64,000 nt of DNA, taken from assembly GCF_018372215.1 (NCBI RefSeq), contig NZ_JAHAJN010000003.1, positions 1-64,000 on the forward strand, read 5' to 3'. Of this stretch, positions 34,499 through 49,000 are shown in pieces; positions within the stretch are counted from its first letter, which is position 1, and each line of letters starts with the position of its first letter. The translations under genes and the position numbers were made by a program. Below the pieces are notes generated by a model. That model did no database searches and was not told where the DNA came from. It saw only the letters and a list, made by a program, of their open reading frames with translations. The DNA comes from Negativicoccus succinicivorans. GTDB taxonomy: Bacteria; Bacillota; Negativicutes; Veillonellales; Negativicoccaceae.

Positions 34499-36649
34499 TT
34501 ATTGGAGTTCGTCGGCGTAAAAAGGTTCCAGTCGCTGACGCAACGTGAGATTTTCCGGAACATCCCGCTCTTCGGCAAGTTGCTGGAACTTCTCTTGCGC
34601 CGCGATCGGATTCTCCGCGGCGATCGTTTTGACGTAGCTTCCGTCCGGCTGCATCACATGCGCTTTCTGGTTATCGTCCAGCTGAATTTGCAAGAGCTCG
34701 CGCAAACGACGGCGATGCGTTTCCGATTCGATCGGCACCATCAGTTCCACACGGTCATTCAGGTTACGCGGCATCCAGTCAGCGGAGCTGATATAGACTT
34801 CCGGTCGACCGCCGTTGGCAAACCAAAAGACGCGGCTGTGTTCAAGGAAGCGTCCGACCAAGCTTCGCACGCGAATATTTTCACTGACCCCTTTGATGCC
34901 CGGCTTCAATACGCAAATACCGCGCACGATGCAATCGATCTGCACGCCGGCCCGAGAGGCTTCATACAATTTCAAAATGATTTCACGATCCAAAAGCGAA
35001 TTCATCTTCACGATCATCCGCGCCGGTTCGCCTTTTTTGGCAAACGCGATCTCGCGCTCAATGAGCTCGAGGGAACGCCGGCGTAAATCCATCGGCGCCA
35101 CGATAAATTTATGCCATTGCGGCGGATCGGAATAGCCGGACAGGAGGTTGAAGAAATTGCCGGCATCGATGCCAAAAAGGTCGCTCGCCGTAAAAATGCC
35201 GCAGTCGGTATACAGTTTCGCGGTTTTACCGTTATAGTTGCCCGTTCCGACATGCACGTAACGACGAATCCCGTCCGGTTCGCGACGAATGACGAGCGTG
35301 CATTTCGAGTGCGTTTTCACGCCTTTCAAGCCGTAAATAACATGCGCGCCGGCCTGCTCCAGGCGACGCCCCATCAAAATATTATTTTCTTCATCAAAGC
35401 GCGCTTTGACTTCCATCAGCACCGTCACCTGCTTGCCGTTTTCGGCGGCCGTCGCCAGAGCATGCACGATTTTGGAGTCCGAACTTACGCGATACAGCGT
35501 CTGCTTAATCGCGAGCACGTGCGGATCTTTCGCCGCGTCGCTGACAAACTGCTCCACGGTCGCAAAGGACTCGTACGGCACGTGAATAAAAAGATCATGA
35601 TTGCGAATTTTAGCGAACAGATCTTCGCCTTTGGTCGTGAGCACCGAGTACGAGCGGCGCGGGCGCACCGGCACGTAGCGCAGGTGGTCGAACCCGGCGA
35701 TGCCGGCCAGCGAAAAGAACTGCGTGACATCAAGCTTGCCGTTGATATCATAAATATCTTCTTCCGTAAGCGACAACTCATCGCGCAAAAATTCGCGCAA
35801 CGGCGTCGCTTTACCCGCTTCAAATTCCATCCGTACGGCGGCGCCGCGACGGCGGCGTTTTAACGATTTTTCCACTTCATCGAGAAGGTCTTCCGCGCCT
35901 TCCTCGTCGATATCGAGGTCGGCATCGCGCGTGATGCGGAAAACGCGGGCATCCATAATGGTATGTCCCTGGAAAAACGCGTCCGCGCGTTTGCGCAGCA
36001 CGTCCTCCAGCCAGACGAATTCACGCCCGCTCGCCGTTTGGTATTCGCCCGGAATTTCAATCAGTCGGGGCAAGACGCTCGGCACCGGCAAAATCGCTGT
36101 GCGGACATCGTCCGGACTGCCGTTCGGATGCAGCATGACCGCCAAATTCAGACTGCGACTCATCAAAAACGGGAATGGATGACTCGCGTCAACGGCCAGC
36201 GGCGTGACCACCGGATAAATCGTGCGGTCAAAATATTCATTCAGCCAGTAGGACTGGTCGGGAGTCAGCTCCTCCGGCGTGTACAGGCGCAATCCCTCTT
36301 CATAGAGCCCCGCCAGCACATCATGCAAATACCGATACTGACGCGCCACATGCTGTTTGCACTTGCGCGAAATCGCCGTCAGCTGTTCCGCGGGCGTCAT
36401 ATTGGCGTTGTCGCGCCGATCAATGCCGCCGGCTCGCTGATGCATGAGTCCCGCCACGCGAATCATGAAGAATTCATCCAAATTGGAACCCGTGATCGCG
36501 ATGAATTTCAATTTTTCGAGCAGTGGATTGTTCGGATCCACCGCCTCTTCCAAAACGCGTTCATTGAAACTTAACCAGCTCAGTTCCCGATTCAAAAAAT
36601 AACGGTGGTCCAACTCGGGCGTCTCTTGTGTCCGTGCAGAATCAGTCAT
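34499..36649 (-). CDS. ppk1: polyphosphate kinase 1
   Basis: Reversibly makes inorganic polyphosphate from ATP. 716 residues from the ATG at 36649 (AAAGGAG upstream). N domain with YFLNRELSWLSFNERVL, head domain, and two phospholipase-D-like catalytic domains: the first holds the phosphorylated His in GVKTHSKCTLVIRR and RYVHVGTGNYN, the second SSADWMPRNLNDRVE. The start overlaps the upstream Ppx homologue by 4 nt (ATGA), so the two are coupled. Confidence 0.96.
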   Translation of the reverse strand: MTDSARTQETPELDHRYFLNRELSWLSFNERVLEEAVDPNNPLLEKLKFIAITGSNLDEFFMIRVAGLMHQRAGGIDRRDNANMTPAEQLTAISRKCKQHVARQYRYLHDVLAGLYEEGLRLYTPEELTPDQSYWLNEYFDRTIYPVVTPLAVDASHPFPFLMSRSLNLAVMLHPNGSPDDVRTAILPVPSVLPRLIEIPGEYQTASGREFVWLEDVLRKRADAFFQGHTIMDARVFRITRDADLDIDEEGAEDLLDEVEKSLKRRRRGAAVRMEFEAGKATPLREFLRDELSLTEEDIYDINGKLDVTQFFSLAGIAGFDHLRYVPVRPRRSYSVLTTKGEDLFAKIRNHDLFIHVPYESFATVEQFVSDAAKDPHVLAIKQTLYRVSSDSKIVHALATAAENGKQVTVLMEVKARFDEENNILMGRRLEQAGAHVIYGLKGVKTHSKCTLVIRREPDGIRRYVHVGTGNYNGKTAKLYTDCGIFTASDLFGIDAGNFFNLLSGYSDPPQWHKFIVAPMDLRRRSLELIEREIAFAKKGEPARMIVKMNSLLDREIILKLYEASRAGVQIDCIVRGICVLKPGIKGVSENIRVRSLVGRFLEHSRVFWFANGGRPEVYISSADWMPRNLNDRVELMVPIESETHRRRLRELLQIQLDDNQKAHVMQPDGSYVKTIAAENPIAAQEKFQQLAEERDVPENLTLRQRLEPFYADELQ

Positions 36650-38199
36650 TGCGGTCTCCTTTCCAGTGTCGCATCCAGCCCGAAAACATCCGTAAATAAT
36701 TTGGTTTCTTCGGCAAATGTCCATTCTTCCAAAAGGGTGTTCGTATTGGCTTTCGCATCATAATAAATCACCAAACTACCGCGGCGCAAAAAGGCTTCGA
36801 CGTTATAGAGCTTACGCTGTTCGCCCTTATCCAGCGCGTCCGCCAGCCGCAGTACGGCGACGAGTTTCAAAATCACCATCTTGACCCCTTCGGGCAAGCG
36901 CCGGAACGGTTCATCTTCATCGCTCGGACGGCCTTTGTAATTGTAGTACGCAACGACCGCGACCAGTTCTTTTTCCAAATCCGTCAGACCGAATAAGTCC
37001 GTGCCCATGATGATGTGGTACGTATGCACGCTGTTTTGGCGCAAGTTCACAAAGCGCCCGATCTGATGCAGGAATACCGCCATTCGCAAGAGGTACGTAT
37101 CCCGTTCATCCAAGCCGTGCACCGGACGCAGCGCTCGCATCAAAATGACGACATACTCCGCGACCGTTTCCAAATGCATGATGTTGCCGCCGTAGCGCGC
37201 CGCCATCGTCTTGGCGAGCTCGAGATGCTGCTCGCGCAAAAAGGTAAGCGCCGGCTCGTCGGTCGTGCGCGCGCCGTAGTAAAGCATCGCGCCGTAAAGA
37301 AACGTCGTCGACATCATCAACAAACGTTGCGGCTGCACATGCGTAAAGATCTGCGCGTAAAGGTGCAGCGTCGGCAATAATTTTTCCGCTTCATCGGCGG
37401 TGAAACCGTACGCGTGCTCGAGAGTCGTCGCCGTACGAGTCTTTGCGCTCTGAAACACGCGGAAAAAACGTTCCGGCGAAACGATGCGCATCGCTTGCTG
37501 CGTAGTAAAGCCCATCATCCGAGCGACCAGTCGCGATTCACGGCCGGACAAAACGACATTATCGATCTCGTATTGCCCCAGCATCGGCCAAATCGGTTCC
37601 AAAATGCGCTCGAGAAATTCATTTAACACTTTCGGGAAATCATAACTGTCCCGCTGCGCGCGGCGGAACGATTCCAACACGCGCAACGTGCCGATATGAA
37701 CGTTCTGCTGGTATTTCAAGGTGTCTTTTTGCCAGATCGTCAGTCCCACCGCGCTGGAGGTAATATCCACATACAGTGTCGTCCCCGCGGCGGCATCGGC
37801 ATTATGCGTCAATGCATAATGCAACGCGTAATGCTTATAAAAAATTTCCTGCGGCATATCGAGAATTTCGACGGAAAGTCCCGTATGCACGCGGATCAAA
37901 TCCAAAATCATGCGGCTGTTTTTCGCTTCCCGTAAAACCGCCGTCGCATATACCACGACTTCTTCGACTTCGTAATCCGCCAGAATCCGTCGAAAACCGT
38001 TAATCATCCGAACCATTTGCCGGATCGAAGTGAAGGACAACTCGCCTTGCGTGAAAACTTCTTCCCCGAAGCCCGCCGCGCGTCTCGCTTCCTGTACGAT
38101 CGTGACGTCGTCCGGACCGCCGTAATCGACGATCAAAAGTGACAGCCCTACCGAGCCGATATGAACGACGCCGTACATTCGTTTTTGTTTGCCGATCAT
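36646..38199 (-). CDS. degenerate Ppx/GppA-like protein with HD-type C-terminal domain
   Basis: 517 residues with the overall Ppx architecture: ASKHA domains (about 1-310), then an HD-like helical domain (about 320-517). Active-site motifs are eroded: the DxGSNS phosphate loop reads HIGSVGLS, the GGGSTE loop reads VDITSSAVGLT, and the E-E-A-R segment reads DMPQEIFYK. The HD site LHDIGK is LHQIGRF. It is co-translated with ppk through a 4-nt overlap. It is probably a non-catalytic regulator or polyP binder rather than an enzyme; that is inference. Confidence 0.75.
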   Translation of the reverse strand: MIGKQKRMYGVVHIGSVGLSLLIVDYGGPDDVTIVQEARRAAGFGEEVFTQGELSFTSIRQMVRMINGFRRILADYEVEEVVVYATAVLREAKNSRMILDLIRVHTGLSVEILDMPQEIFYKHYALHYALTHNADAAAGTTLYVDITSSAVGLTIWQKDTLKYQQNVHIGTLRVLESFRRAQRDSYDFPKVLNEFLERILEPIWPMLGQYEIDNVVLSGRESRLVARMMGFTTQQAMRIVSPERFFRVFQSAKTRTATTLEHAYGFTADEAEKLLPTLHLYAQIFTHVQPQRLLMMSTTFLYGAMLYYGARTTDEPALTFLREQHLELAKTMAARYGGNIMHLETVAEYVVILMRALRPVHGLDERDTYLLRMAVFLHQIGRFVNLRQNSVHTYHIIMGTDLFGLTDLEKELVAVVAYYNYKGRPSDEDEPFRRLPEGVKMVILKLVAVLRLADALDKGEQRKLYNVEAFLRRGSLVIYYDAKANTNTLLEEWTFAEETKLFTDVFGLDATLERRPQ

Positions 38200-38314
38200 G
38201 CCCTATTCCTCTCTTTTCTGTGGTACTTTTATTATAGCCCATTTCGCCGGGAAAAGCGGGCACGCCTCCTTGCCTTAACGAAGTTTTTACATAATAAAAC
38301 GGCGCTGTTTTCTT

Positions 38315-38343
38315 TTGCATGCGCCTTTAAAATTCGCTACAAT
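38315..38343 (+). promoter_or_regulatory. promoter for the plus-strand ppx
   Basis: Plus TTGCAT (38315-38320), 17-nt spacer, TACAAT (38338-38343). It lies in the divergent gap opposite a minus-strand TATAAT at 38231-38236 that may serve the degenerate ppx-ppk pair. Confidence 0.6.
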
Positions 38344-38375
38344 AAAAGCAAGAGAACGGGAAGGGACTGAGTATT

Positions 38376-39971
38376 TTGTTATGGGATGAAGATTACCGCG
38401 CCGAGCAGGTCGGCCTGATCGACCTGGGTTCGAACTCCGCGCGCATGGTTGTGATGGCGATCGAGCCGAATGACGCGTACCGGCTTGTCTATCAGGATAA
38501 GCAGCTGGTCCGCTTGAGTGAAGGAATGCAGGCCGCGGGCCGTCTCACCGAAGCGGCCATGGCAAGAACCCTTGCCGCGATGCAAAACTTTTCGCATACC
38601 GCCGAACTGCTCGGCGTCGAGAAGATGTTGGCCGTTGCCACCGCGGCCATGCGCAGCGCGGATAACGGCATTTTATTTCGCGATGAAATCGAATCCAAAA
38701 CCGATATTCCGCTCACGATCATCAACGGTCGCGAAGAAGCGCGTCTCGGCTATTTAGGCGTCATCAACACATTGCCATACGAAGATTTCGTGCTCTTTGA
38801 CCTGGGCGGCGCCAGCACCGAAGTATCCTTGGTGCGCAATCGACGCTTAAAAGAGACGATGAGCCTGCCGCTCGGTTCGCTCACGCTGACGGAAAAATTC
38901 GGCACGCAGGACGAAGTCAGCGCCAAAACGCTCAAAGCGATGGGCAGCTATATTAAGAAAATATTGCGCCGTCTGCCCGGCATCGAAAATACGAAACTGC
39001 CTCTGATCGGTATTGGCGGCACGGTGCGTAATTTGGCAAAAATCCATCAACGTCTGATCTCCTATCCCATTCCCAAACTTCACCACTATACGATGGCGCC
39101 GGACGCCATTTACGACATGACGGAAATGCTCGCGAGCCGCAACTTCAAAGAACGCACGCAGATCTCGGGGCTCGGCCGCGATCGCGCGGACATCATCACC
39201 GCCGGCGCGTTTTTGATTCAAACCTTACTGCAATTCACGGGCGCAGAACAACTCATTATCAGCGGCAACGGCTTGCGCGAAGGATTGTTCTTCAACTATT
39301 ACGCCATGACGCGTCGCCAGGGGCAGCACTTTCCCGAAAGCCTGCTGCGGCAAAGCGTGGAAAACTTCCGCAATACGCTCCCGCTCGGGAACGAAGAGCA
39401 AATGCAGTACATCACGAAAATGGCATTGAAACTGTATGACGGCCTGCAACCCCTGCACGCTTTCCCCGCCCGCTATCGGGAATGGCTGGAAACGACCTGC
39501 CGTTTACACGATGTCGGCATGATGATCAACTACTACAGCCACGCGCAGCACAGCGCTTACATCATCGCGAACTCGCCGGTGTACGGACTCACGCATCGCG
39601 AGCAGGCGACTTGCGCGCTCATCGCCGCGTTTCAAGACGGCATCTCCAATAAATTGCGCCGCTTCGCCCAGTTCGCGAAACTGCTGACCGAAGAGGATCT
39701 GACCGTCGTCAAGCAACTTTCCACCCTGCTCGCGATCGTCAAAGCCTTTGACGCGACCTACGATGAAAGCGTCACATCGCTCGCCGTCTCGCAGCCGGAC
39801 GAAACGCACGCGGTGCTGCATCTTACCGCCCGCTCTGTCAGCGATATTCCGCTGATCAACGCGAACATCGCGCCCCATATTAAAGAATGCAATGAAGAGT
39901 ATCCCTTTACCCTCAGCGTCGAATGGGATAACGCCGACAAAACGCCGGAGCCATACGATACATCCGCGTAA
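38376..39971 (+). CDS. ppx: exopolyphosphatase Ppx/GppA family with HD-like domain
   Basis: 531 residues with intact catalytic motifs: LIDLGSNSARMVV, ATAAMRSA, GREEARLGYLG, FDLGGASTEVS and GIGGTVRNLA. The C-terminal HD-like domain (about 310-500) has LHDVGMMINYYSHAQHSAY. Start is TTG at 38376 (a GGGAAGGGA site lies upstream); the nearest in-frame Met is inside the phosphate loop. Divergent from the degenerate ppx-ppk operon, so synthesis and breakdown of polyP are encoded side by side. Confidence 0.9.
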   Translation: MLWDEDYRAEQVGLIDLGSNSARMVVMAIEPNDAYRLVYQDKQLVRLSEGMQAAGRLTEAAMARTLAAMQNFSHTAELLGVEKMLAVATAAMRSADNGILFRDEIESKTDIPLTIINGREEARLGYLGVINTLPYEDFVLFDLGGASTEVSLVRNRRLKETMSLPLGSLTLTEKFGTQDEVSAKTLKAMGSYIKKILRRLPGIENTKLPLIGIGGTVRNLAKIHQRLISYPIPKLHHYTMAPDAIYDMTEMLASRNFKERTQISGLGRDRADIITAGAFLIQTLLQFTGAEQLIISGNGLREGLFFNYYAMTRRQGQHFPESLLRQSVENFRNTLPLGNEEQMQYITKMALKLYDGLQPLHAFPARYREWLETTCRLHDVGMMINYYSHAQHSAYIIANSPVYGLTHREQATCALIAAFQDGISNKLRRFAQFAKLLTEEDLTVVKQLSTLLAIVKAFDATYDESVTSLAVSQPDETHAVLHLTARSVSDIPLINANIAPHIKECNEEYPFTLSVEWDNADKTPEPYDTSA

Positions 39972-39982
39972 ATCAAAGCAAT

Positions 39983-40012
39983 AAAAAAAGAGACCGTACG
40001 GTCTCTTTTTTA
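39983..40012. terminator. bidirectional terminator between ppx and the SDR gene
   Basis: AAAAAAAGAGACCGT / ACGGTCTCTTTTTT palindromic hairpin between convergent genes. Confidence 0.88.
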
Positions 40013-40013
40013 T

Positions 40014-40781
40014 TTAGATCGCCGTCCAACCGCCGTCAATGCAAAGCAGCTGGCCGGTAGTGAAGCTCGAAGCATCGGAGGCGAAATAAATCACCGCGCC
40101 GTCCAGTTCACCCGGTCGACCGCCGCGTCCCATCGGCGAATACGTCGCGAGAACATCTTGAAACGCTTGCGTTTGAAATGCTTTTTCCGTCATATGCGTG
40201 TCAAAATAACCCGGTCCGATCGCATTGACCGTGATACCGTGTTTCGCCCATTCCACCGCCAACGCTTTGGTCAGCATTTTCACGCCGCCTTTGGCCGCGC
40301 TGTATGCGGAAAGATAAGCGGGTTTCATCGCTACTTCCGAATGGATTGAGCCGAGGTTGATAATTTTACCGTATTCCTGCTTCAACATCTGTTTGCCCAC
40401 CGCGCGCGCCACATAGTATACGCCGTCCAGATTCGTGCCGAGCACTTTGCGCCAATCCTCCGTCGACTGCTCCGCCGCCGGCACACTCGCTCCGACGCCT
40501 GCGTTATTCACCAAAATATCGATGCGCTGATATTGTGCGACAACCTCTGCCACCGCCTGCTCGATGCTTTCCGGCGACATGACGTCCATCACCACATAGG
40601 ACGCTTCCGCGCCGAGTTCTTTCAGCGCCCGCACCGTCTCCTGCAGTTTTTCTTTCCGCCGCGCGGCGACCACCACCGTCGCCCCTTGGCGAGCCAGTGC
40701 CTTAGCCAATTGAATGCCAAGGCCGGATGAACCGCCCGTAACGAGCGCAATTTTACCGCTTAGGTCAAAATAATTTTTCAT
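40014..40781 (-). CDS. short-chain dehydrogenase/reductase (gluconate 5-dehydrogenase-like)
   Basis: 255-residue Rossmann oxidoreductase. NAD(P)-binding TGGSSGLG (about 16-23), NNAG, catalytic Ser in NLGSIHS, and YSAAK with catalytic Tyr and Lys. C-terminal family end TTGQLLCIDGGW. Sequence style is that of gluconate 5-dehydrogenase/2-deoxygluconate 3-dehydrogenase, but SDR substrate calls are weak. GGAGG upstream. Stands alone. Confidence 0.85.
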   Translation of the reverse strand: MKNYFDLSGKIALVTGGSSGLGIQLAKALARQGATVVVAARRKEKLQETVRALKELGAEASYVVMDVMSPESIEQAVAEVVAQYQRIDILVNNAGVGASVPAAEQSTEDWRKVLGTNLDGVYYVARAVGKQMLKQEYGKIINLGSIHSEVAMKPAYLSAYSAAKGGVKMLTKALAVEWAKHGITVNAIGPGYFDTHMTEKAFQTQAFQDVLATYSPMGRGGRPGELDGAVIYFASDASSFTTGQLLCIDGGWTAI

Positions 40782-41089
40782 CTCGCACCTCCGAGTACTG
40801 TGTTCTGTATTTATACTACCATATTTCCCTTATCCACATGGATTCAATCCGTTGCCGGTCGGATTCCGTCTTTACGTCATGGCCAAACGTAGTCAGCGCG
40901 GTAGGCATTTCACCGCCCGTTGCATACAGTTTCCGCGCTCGACGGGTACCGTCTTTACGATTCTTTGCACGCTCTCTCCTTTCGCGCAACAAAAAACCGC
41001 CTCAGCGTTTCGCTTTAGCGGCTTTTAATACATCAGAGATAAACAATACGCCACCGATGACGTGCAATCGTTTTCCAGTATGTACTCAT

Positions 41090-41250
41090 TTATTTTCCCT
41101 TTTTTAGGAGCTTCACGTCTTCTTCATAGCCATCTCTTGTAACTTCGTTTCCCTCGCGCTCGAAGTATGCTTCCACCTCTTCATCGCTCAAGTTCTCCCA
41201 ATAATATCTAAATTTGTCTACAACTATTGTTCTGTATTCTTCATAACTTA
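41090..41250 (-). pseudogene. decayed first copy of the small acidic gene
   Basis: Frame parallels the intact copy at 41286-41516 (YEEYRTIVVDKFRYYWENL, then SDEEVEAYFEREGNEV). The start region has lost one base, so GTG is followed directly by TAA and no in-frame start remains. A TAA also truncates the product after LKKGK, about 25 residues early. The ribosome-binding site is still present. It could be read only by an unusual start. Confidence 0.7.
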
Positions 41251-41285
41251 CACTCCGGCACCTCCTCGGCTCGCTTTAGCGGCTT

Positions 41286-41516
41286 TTAATACATTAAGGA
41301 TAAACAATACGACACCGATGCGGGGCAACCATTTTCCAGTATGCGCTCAGTGATTCTTCCCTCTTTTAATTTCTCCACATCTTCCTCATAACGATCTTTC
41401 GTGATTTCGTTTCCCTCTCGCTCGAAGTACGCTTCCACCTCTTCATCGCTCAAGTCCTCCCAATAATATCTGAATCGCTTTACAACTATTGCTCTGTACT
41501 CTTCATAGCTAATCAC
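41286..41516 (-). CDS. small acidic hypothetical protein
   Basis: 76 residues, GTG start after AGGAGG. The first ~50 residues are charged and helical (EEYRAIVVKRFRYYWEDLSD, DEEVEAYFEREGNEI, YEEDVEKLKEGR) and end in a short Cys-containing tail. I do not recognise the family. The spacing of aromatic and acidic residues suggests a compact helical protein, perhaps a binding partner or anti-toxin-like factor, but nothing nearby supports a function. Duplicated immediately downstream as a broken copy. Confidence 0.6.
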   Translation of the reverse strand: MISYEEYRAIVVKRFRYYWEDLSDEEVEAYFEREGNEITKDRYEEDVEKLKEGRITERILENGCPASVSYCLSLMY

Positions 41517-41533
41517 TCCGGCACCTCCTCGTT

Positions 41534-41870
41534 TCTATATTTCATCGTCAAGTCGTATACTTTAGCGGTCTTTATTTCATTCTATGTTTTGCCAACAACT
41601 TCTCCCGTCGCCCGATTGATTCAGCCGTTCGCGCGCTCTTTATATATTAAATTATACCTTTTTTAATGCTTTTTCAAGACGCTCATATCGCAAGCATGAT
41701 GCTTCGCATTACGCGCTCCCGCCAACCGTCGTTGAAACGGTTTTTCCCTAGTATCATTTAAGTTAAAACCTCTCTATCCGTATGAGTAGAAAGCGAAATA
41801 AAAAAACAGATGCGCAACCGTCGGGCATTATTAATTACCTAAACAGTTTCCCAATGATTGCAAAATCTGA
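41534..41870. other. intergenic region between rpoC terminator and the small acidic gene
   Basis: About 335 bp. A minus-strand TATAAT at 41651-41656 with a TTGAAA 15 nt upstream may drive the small gene. No RNA gene or clear coding frame is seen. Confidence 0.4.
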
Positions 41871-41874
41871 GCCA

Positions 41875-41907
41875 CAAAAAAAGAGACGACCTTGTCGTCT
41901 CTTTTTA
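41875..41907 (-). terminator. intrinsic terminator after rpoC
   Basis: AAAAAAAGAGACGAC-CTT-GTCGTCTCTTTTTATTTT hairpin just after the rpoC stop. Confidence 0.9.
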
Positions 41908-41919
41908 TTTTGCTTTGCT

Positions 41920-46011
<4,092 letters not shown>

Positions 46012-46028
46012 ATCTACCGCTCCCTTCA

Positions 46029-49000
46029 CTATTCAGCGTCGTTACTATCAGTATCGGTGAAGAACGGTTCCGCGGCGGCGATATTTGCGGTATCGGCCTG
46101 CTGCGCCGTTTCTTCCACACTCATTTCATTTTCTTCCGGCGCGTTGTCCGCGTCTTCCGTCTCCGCGGAAACTCGACTTTGCCCGCCGGCATCCGCTTCC
46201 ATGACTTCACGCAGTTCATTTTCTTCCGCCTGCGGCAAGTCCTCTTCTTCGAGTTCACGGATGACGACTTCTTCGCCGTTTTCATTCAAAATACGAACAT
46301 CCAAGCCGATCGACTGGAGCTCTTTCAAGAGTACCTTGAACGATTCCGGAACGCCCGGTTCGGGGATATTTTCCCCTTTGACGATTTTTTCGTACGCTTT
46401 CACACGGCCGATCACGTCATCGGATTTCACCGTCAAGATTTCTTGCAAGGTGTACGCCGCGCCGTACGCTTCGAGCGCCCAGACTTCCATTTCACCGAAA
46501 CGCTGGCCGCCGAACTGCGCTTTACCGCCCAACGGTTGTTGGGTGACGAGCGAGTACGGACCGGTCGAACGGGCGTGAATCTTGTCATCGACCAAGTGGT
46601 GCAACTTCAACATGTATTTGTAACCAACGGTAACGCGGTTGTCCATCTTTTCACCGGTGCGACCGTCGAACAGTTCGGTCTTGCCGTCTTCCGGCAAGTT
46701 GGCGAGTTTCAACGTGCTAAATACGTCGACTTCCGACGCGCCGTCAAAGACCGGTGTCGCGATATGAATACCGGCGACATCCGGTTCGGGCATGCCGTAT
46801 TTATCGACATCGTAACCGTATTCTTTCAAGCGACGCGGCAGATCCGGATCGTTGTTGCGAATTTCCATACCCAACGCCTGAGCCGCGCGTCCCAAGTGGG
46901 TTTCTAAAACCTGACCGATGTTCATACGGCTCGGTACGCCGAGCGGGTTCAACACGATCTGAATCGGCGTGCCGTCCGGCATGAACGGCATATCTTCCTG
47001 GCGCATGACGCGGGAGACAACGCCCTTGTTACCATGGCGGCCCGCCATCTTATCGCCTTCGTGAATCTTACGTTTCTGCGCGATGTAGACGCGAACGAGT
47101 TTATTGACGCCCGGCTGCAGTTCATCGCCGTTTTCACGGGTGAACACGCGAACATCGACGATCTTTCCGGATTCGCCGTGCGGCACGCGCAAGCTGGTGT
47201 CGCGGACTTCGCGTTCTTTGTCGCCGAAAATGGCGCGCAGCAAACGTTCTTCCGGCGTCTGTTCGGTTTCGCCTTTCGGTGTGACTTTACCGACCAGGAC
47301 ATCCCCCGGGCGCACTTCCGCGCCGATCGAAATAATGCCTTCTTCATCCAAATATTTCAACGAATCTTCGCTGACATTCGGGAGCTGGCGGGTAATTTCT
47401 TCCGCGCCGAGCTTCGTGTCGCGCGCATCGCATTCGTATTCTTCAATATGGATCGACGTGTAAATGTCTTCCTTGCACAATTCTTCCGAGAGAAGAATCG
47501 CGTCTTCGTAGTTGTAGCCTTCCCACGGCATAAACGCGACCAGCACGTTGTAACCGAGCGCGAGTTCGCCGCCGTCGGTCGCCATGCCGTCCGCCAGCGC
47601 ATCGCCCGCGTCCACCCGATCGCCCTTATAAACGAGCGGGATCTGGTTGATGCAGGTGCTCTGGTTGGAACGCATGAATTTGATCAGATCGTAACGATCC
47701 AATTTACCGTCATCGGTTTTGACGATGATTTCTTTTCCGGTGACGCGTTCCACCGTGCCCGCGCGTTTCGCGAGAACGCACACGCCGGAGTCGCGGGCGG
47801 CGGTGTATTCCATGCCCGTACCGACGAGCGGCGCCTGCGTACGCAAAAGCGGTACCGCCTGACGTTGCATGTTCGCGCCCATCAAAGCGCGGTTCGCATC
47901 GTCGTTTTCAAGGAACGGGATCAAGGCCGTACCGACCGAAACGACCTGTTTCGGCGAGACGTCCATCAAATCCACGCGTTGCGGCGCGACTTCAATAACA
48001 TCGGACTGCAAACGGCTTGCGACATGCGCATGCTCAAAGTGGTTATTTTCATCGAGCGGCTCGTTCGCCTGCGCCACGACGAGGTTTTCCTCGGCATCGG
48101 CGGTGACGTAACGTACTTCGCTCGTGACGGTGACATCATCGCCGTCATGTTTCACCACGCGATACGGCGTTTCAATCAAACCGTATTTATTGACTTTCGC
48201 AAAGTTCGCTAAGGACGAAATCAAGCCGATGTTCGGACCTTCCGGCGTTTCAATCGGACACATGCGGCCGTAGTGCGAATGGTGCACGTCGCGAACTTCA
48301 AAGCCCGCGCGTTCTCGCGAAAGTCCACCCGGTCCCAATGCGGAAAGACGACGTTTGTGCGTCAGTTCCGCCAGCGGGTTCGTCTGGTCCATGAACTGCG
48401 ACAATTGGCTCGAACCGAAAAATTCTTTCAGCGCCGCTGTGACCGGACGAATATTGATCAGCATCTGCGGCGTCAGGTTGTCGATATCCTGCGTCGCCAT
48501 ACGTTCTTTGACGACACGTTCCATGCGGGTCAAACCGATGCGGAACTGGTTCTGCAACAGTTCACCGACGCAACGCAAGCGGCGGTTCCCCAAGTGGTCG
48601 ATATCATCGACATGGCCGATGCCTTCCATTAAATTCAATAAATAGGAAATATTGGCGATCATGTCCGCCGGTTCAACGGTACGCAACGTGTCCGGAAGGT
48701 TCACGTTATTGCAAACGATTTTGACTTCCTGACGGTTTTCGCCTTCCCCTTTCAGGACATAGATTTCCTGCAGACCCGGAATGCGTTTCTGCGCGAGCGT
48801 TTTTTCTACACGACGCGCCGGCAACACGCCTTCAATAATGGCCTCGATGTCATTAGCGGGCATGCATTTGAACATGCCGCTGTCTTTAATCGCTTTCAGC
48901 TCTTTCTTGCCGACTTTCGTGCCTTCTTCCAAAAGCACTTCGCCGGTATTGATATCCACGAGAGTATCCACCAGCGTCTTGCCTTCGAGCTGACGCGCCC

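Larger units (their letters stand above)
41011..41533 (-). repeat. tandem direct duplication (~262-bp period)
   Basis: The segment starting CGCTTTAGCGGCTTTTAATA at 41011 recurs at 41273. Similarity continues through a small gene and its AGGAGGTGCCGGAG ribosome-binding site. The two units differ at scattered positions, so the duplication is not recent. A stem-forming CCGC/GCGG element with a T tract (about 40990-41030) may terminate transcription on minus. Confidence 0.85.

Noticed and set aside
47034..48212. 392-codon open frame antisense to rpoB
   Set aside because: Mirror of rpoB coding bias with no recognisable domain or start signal.
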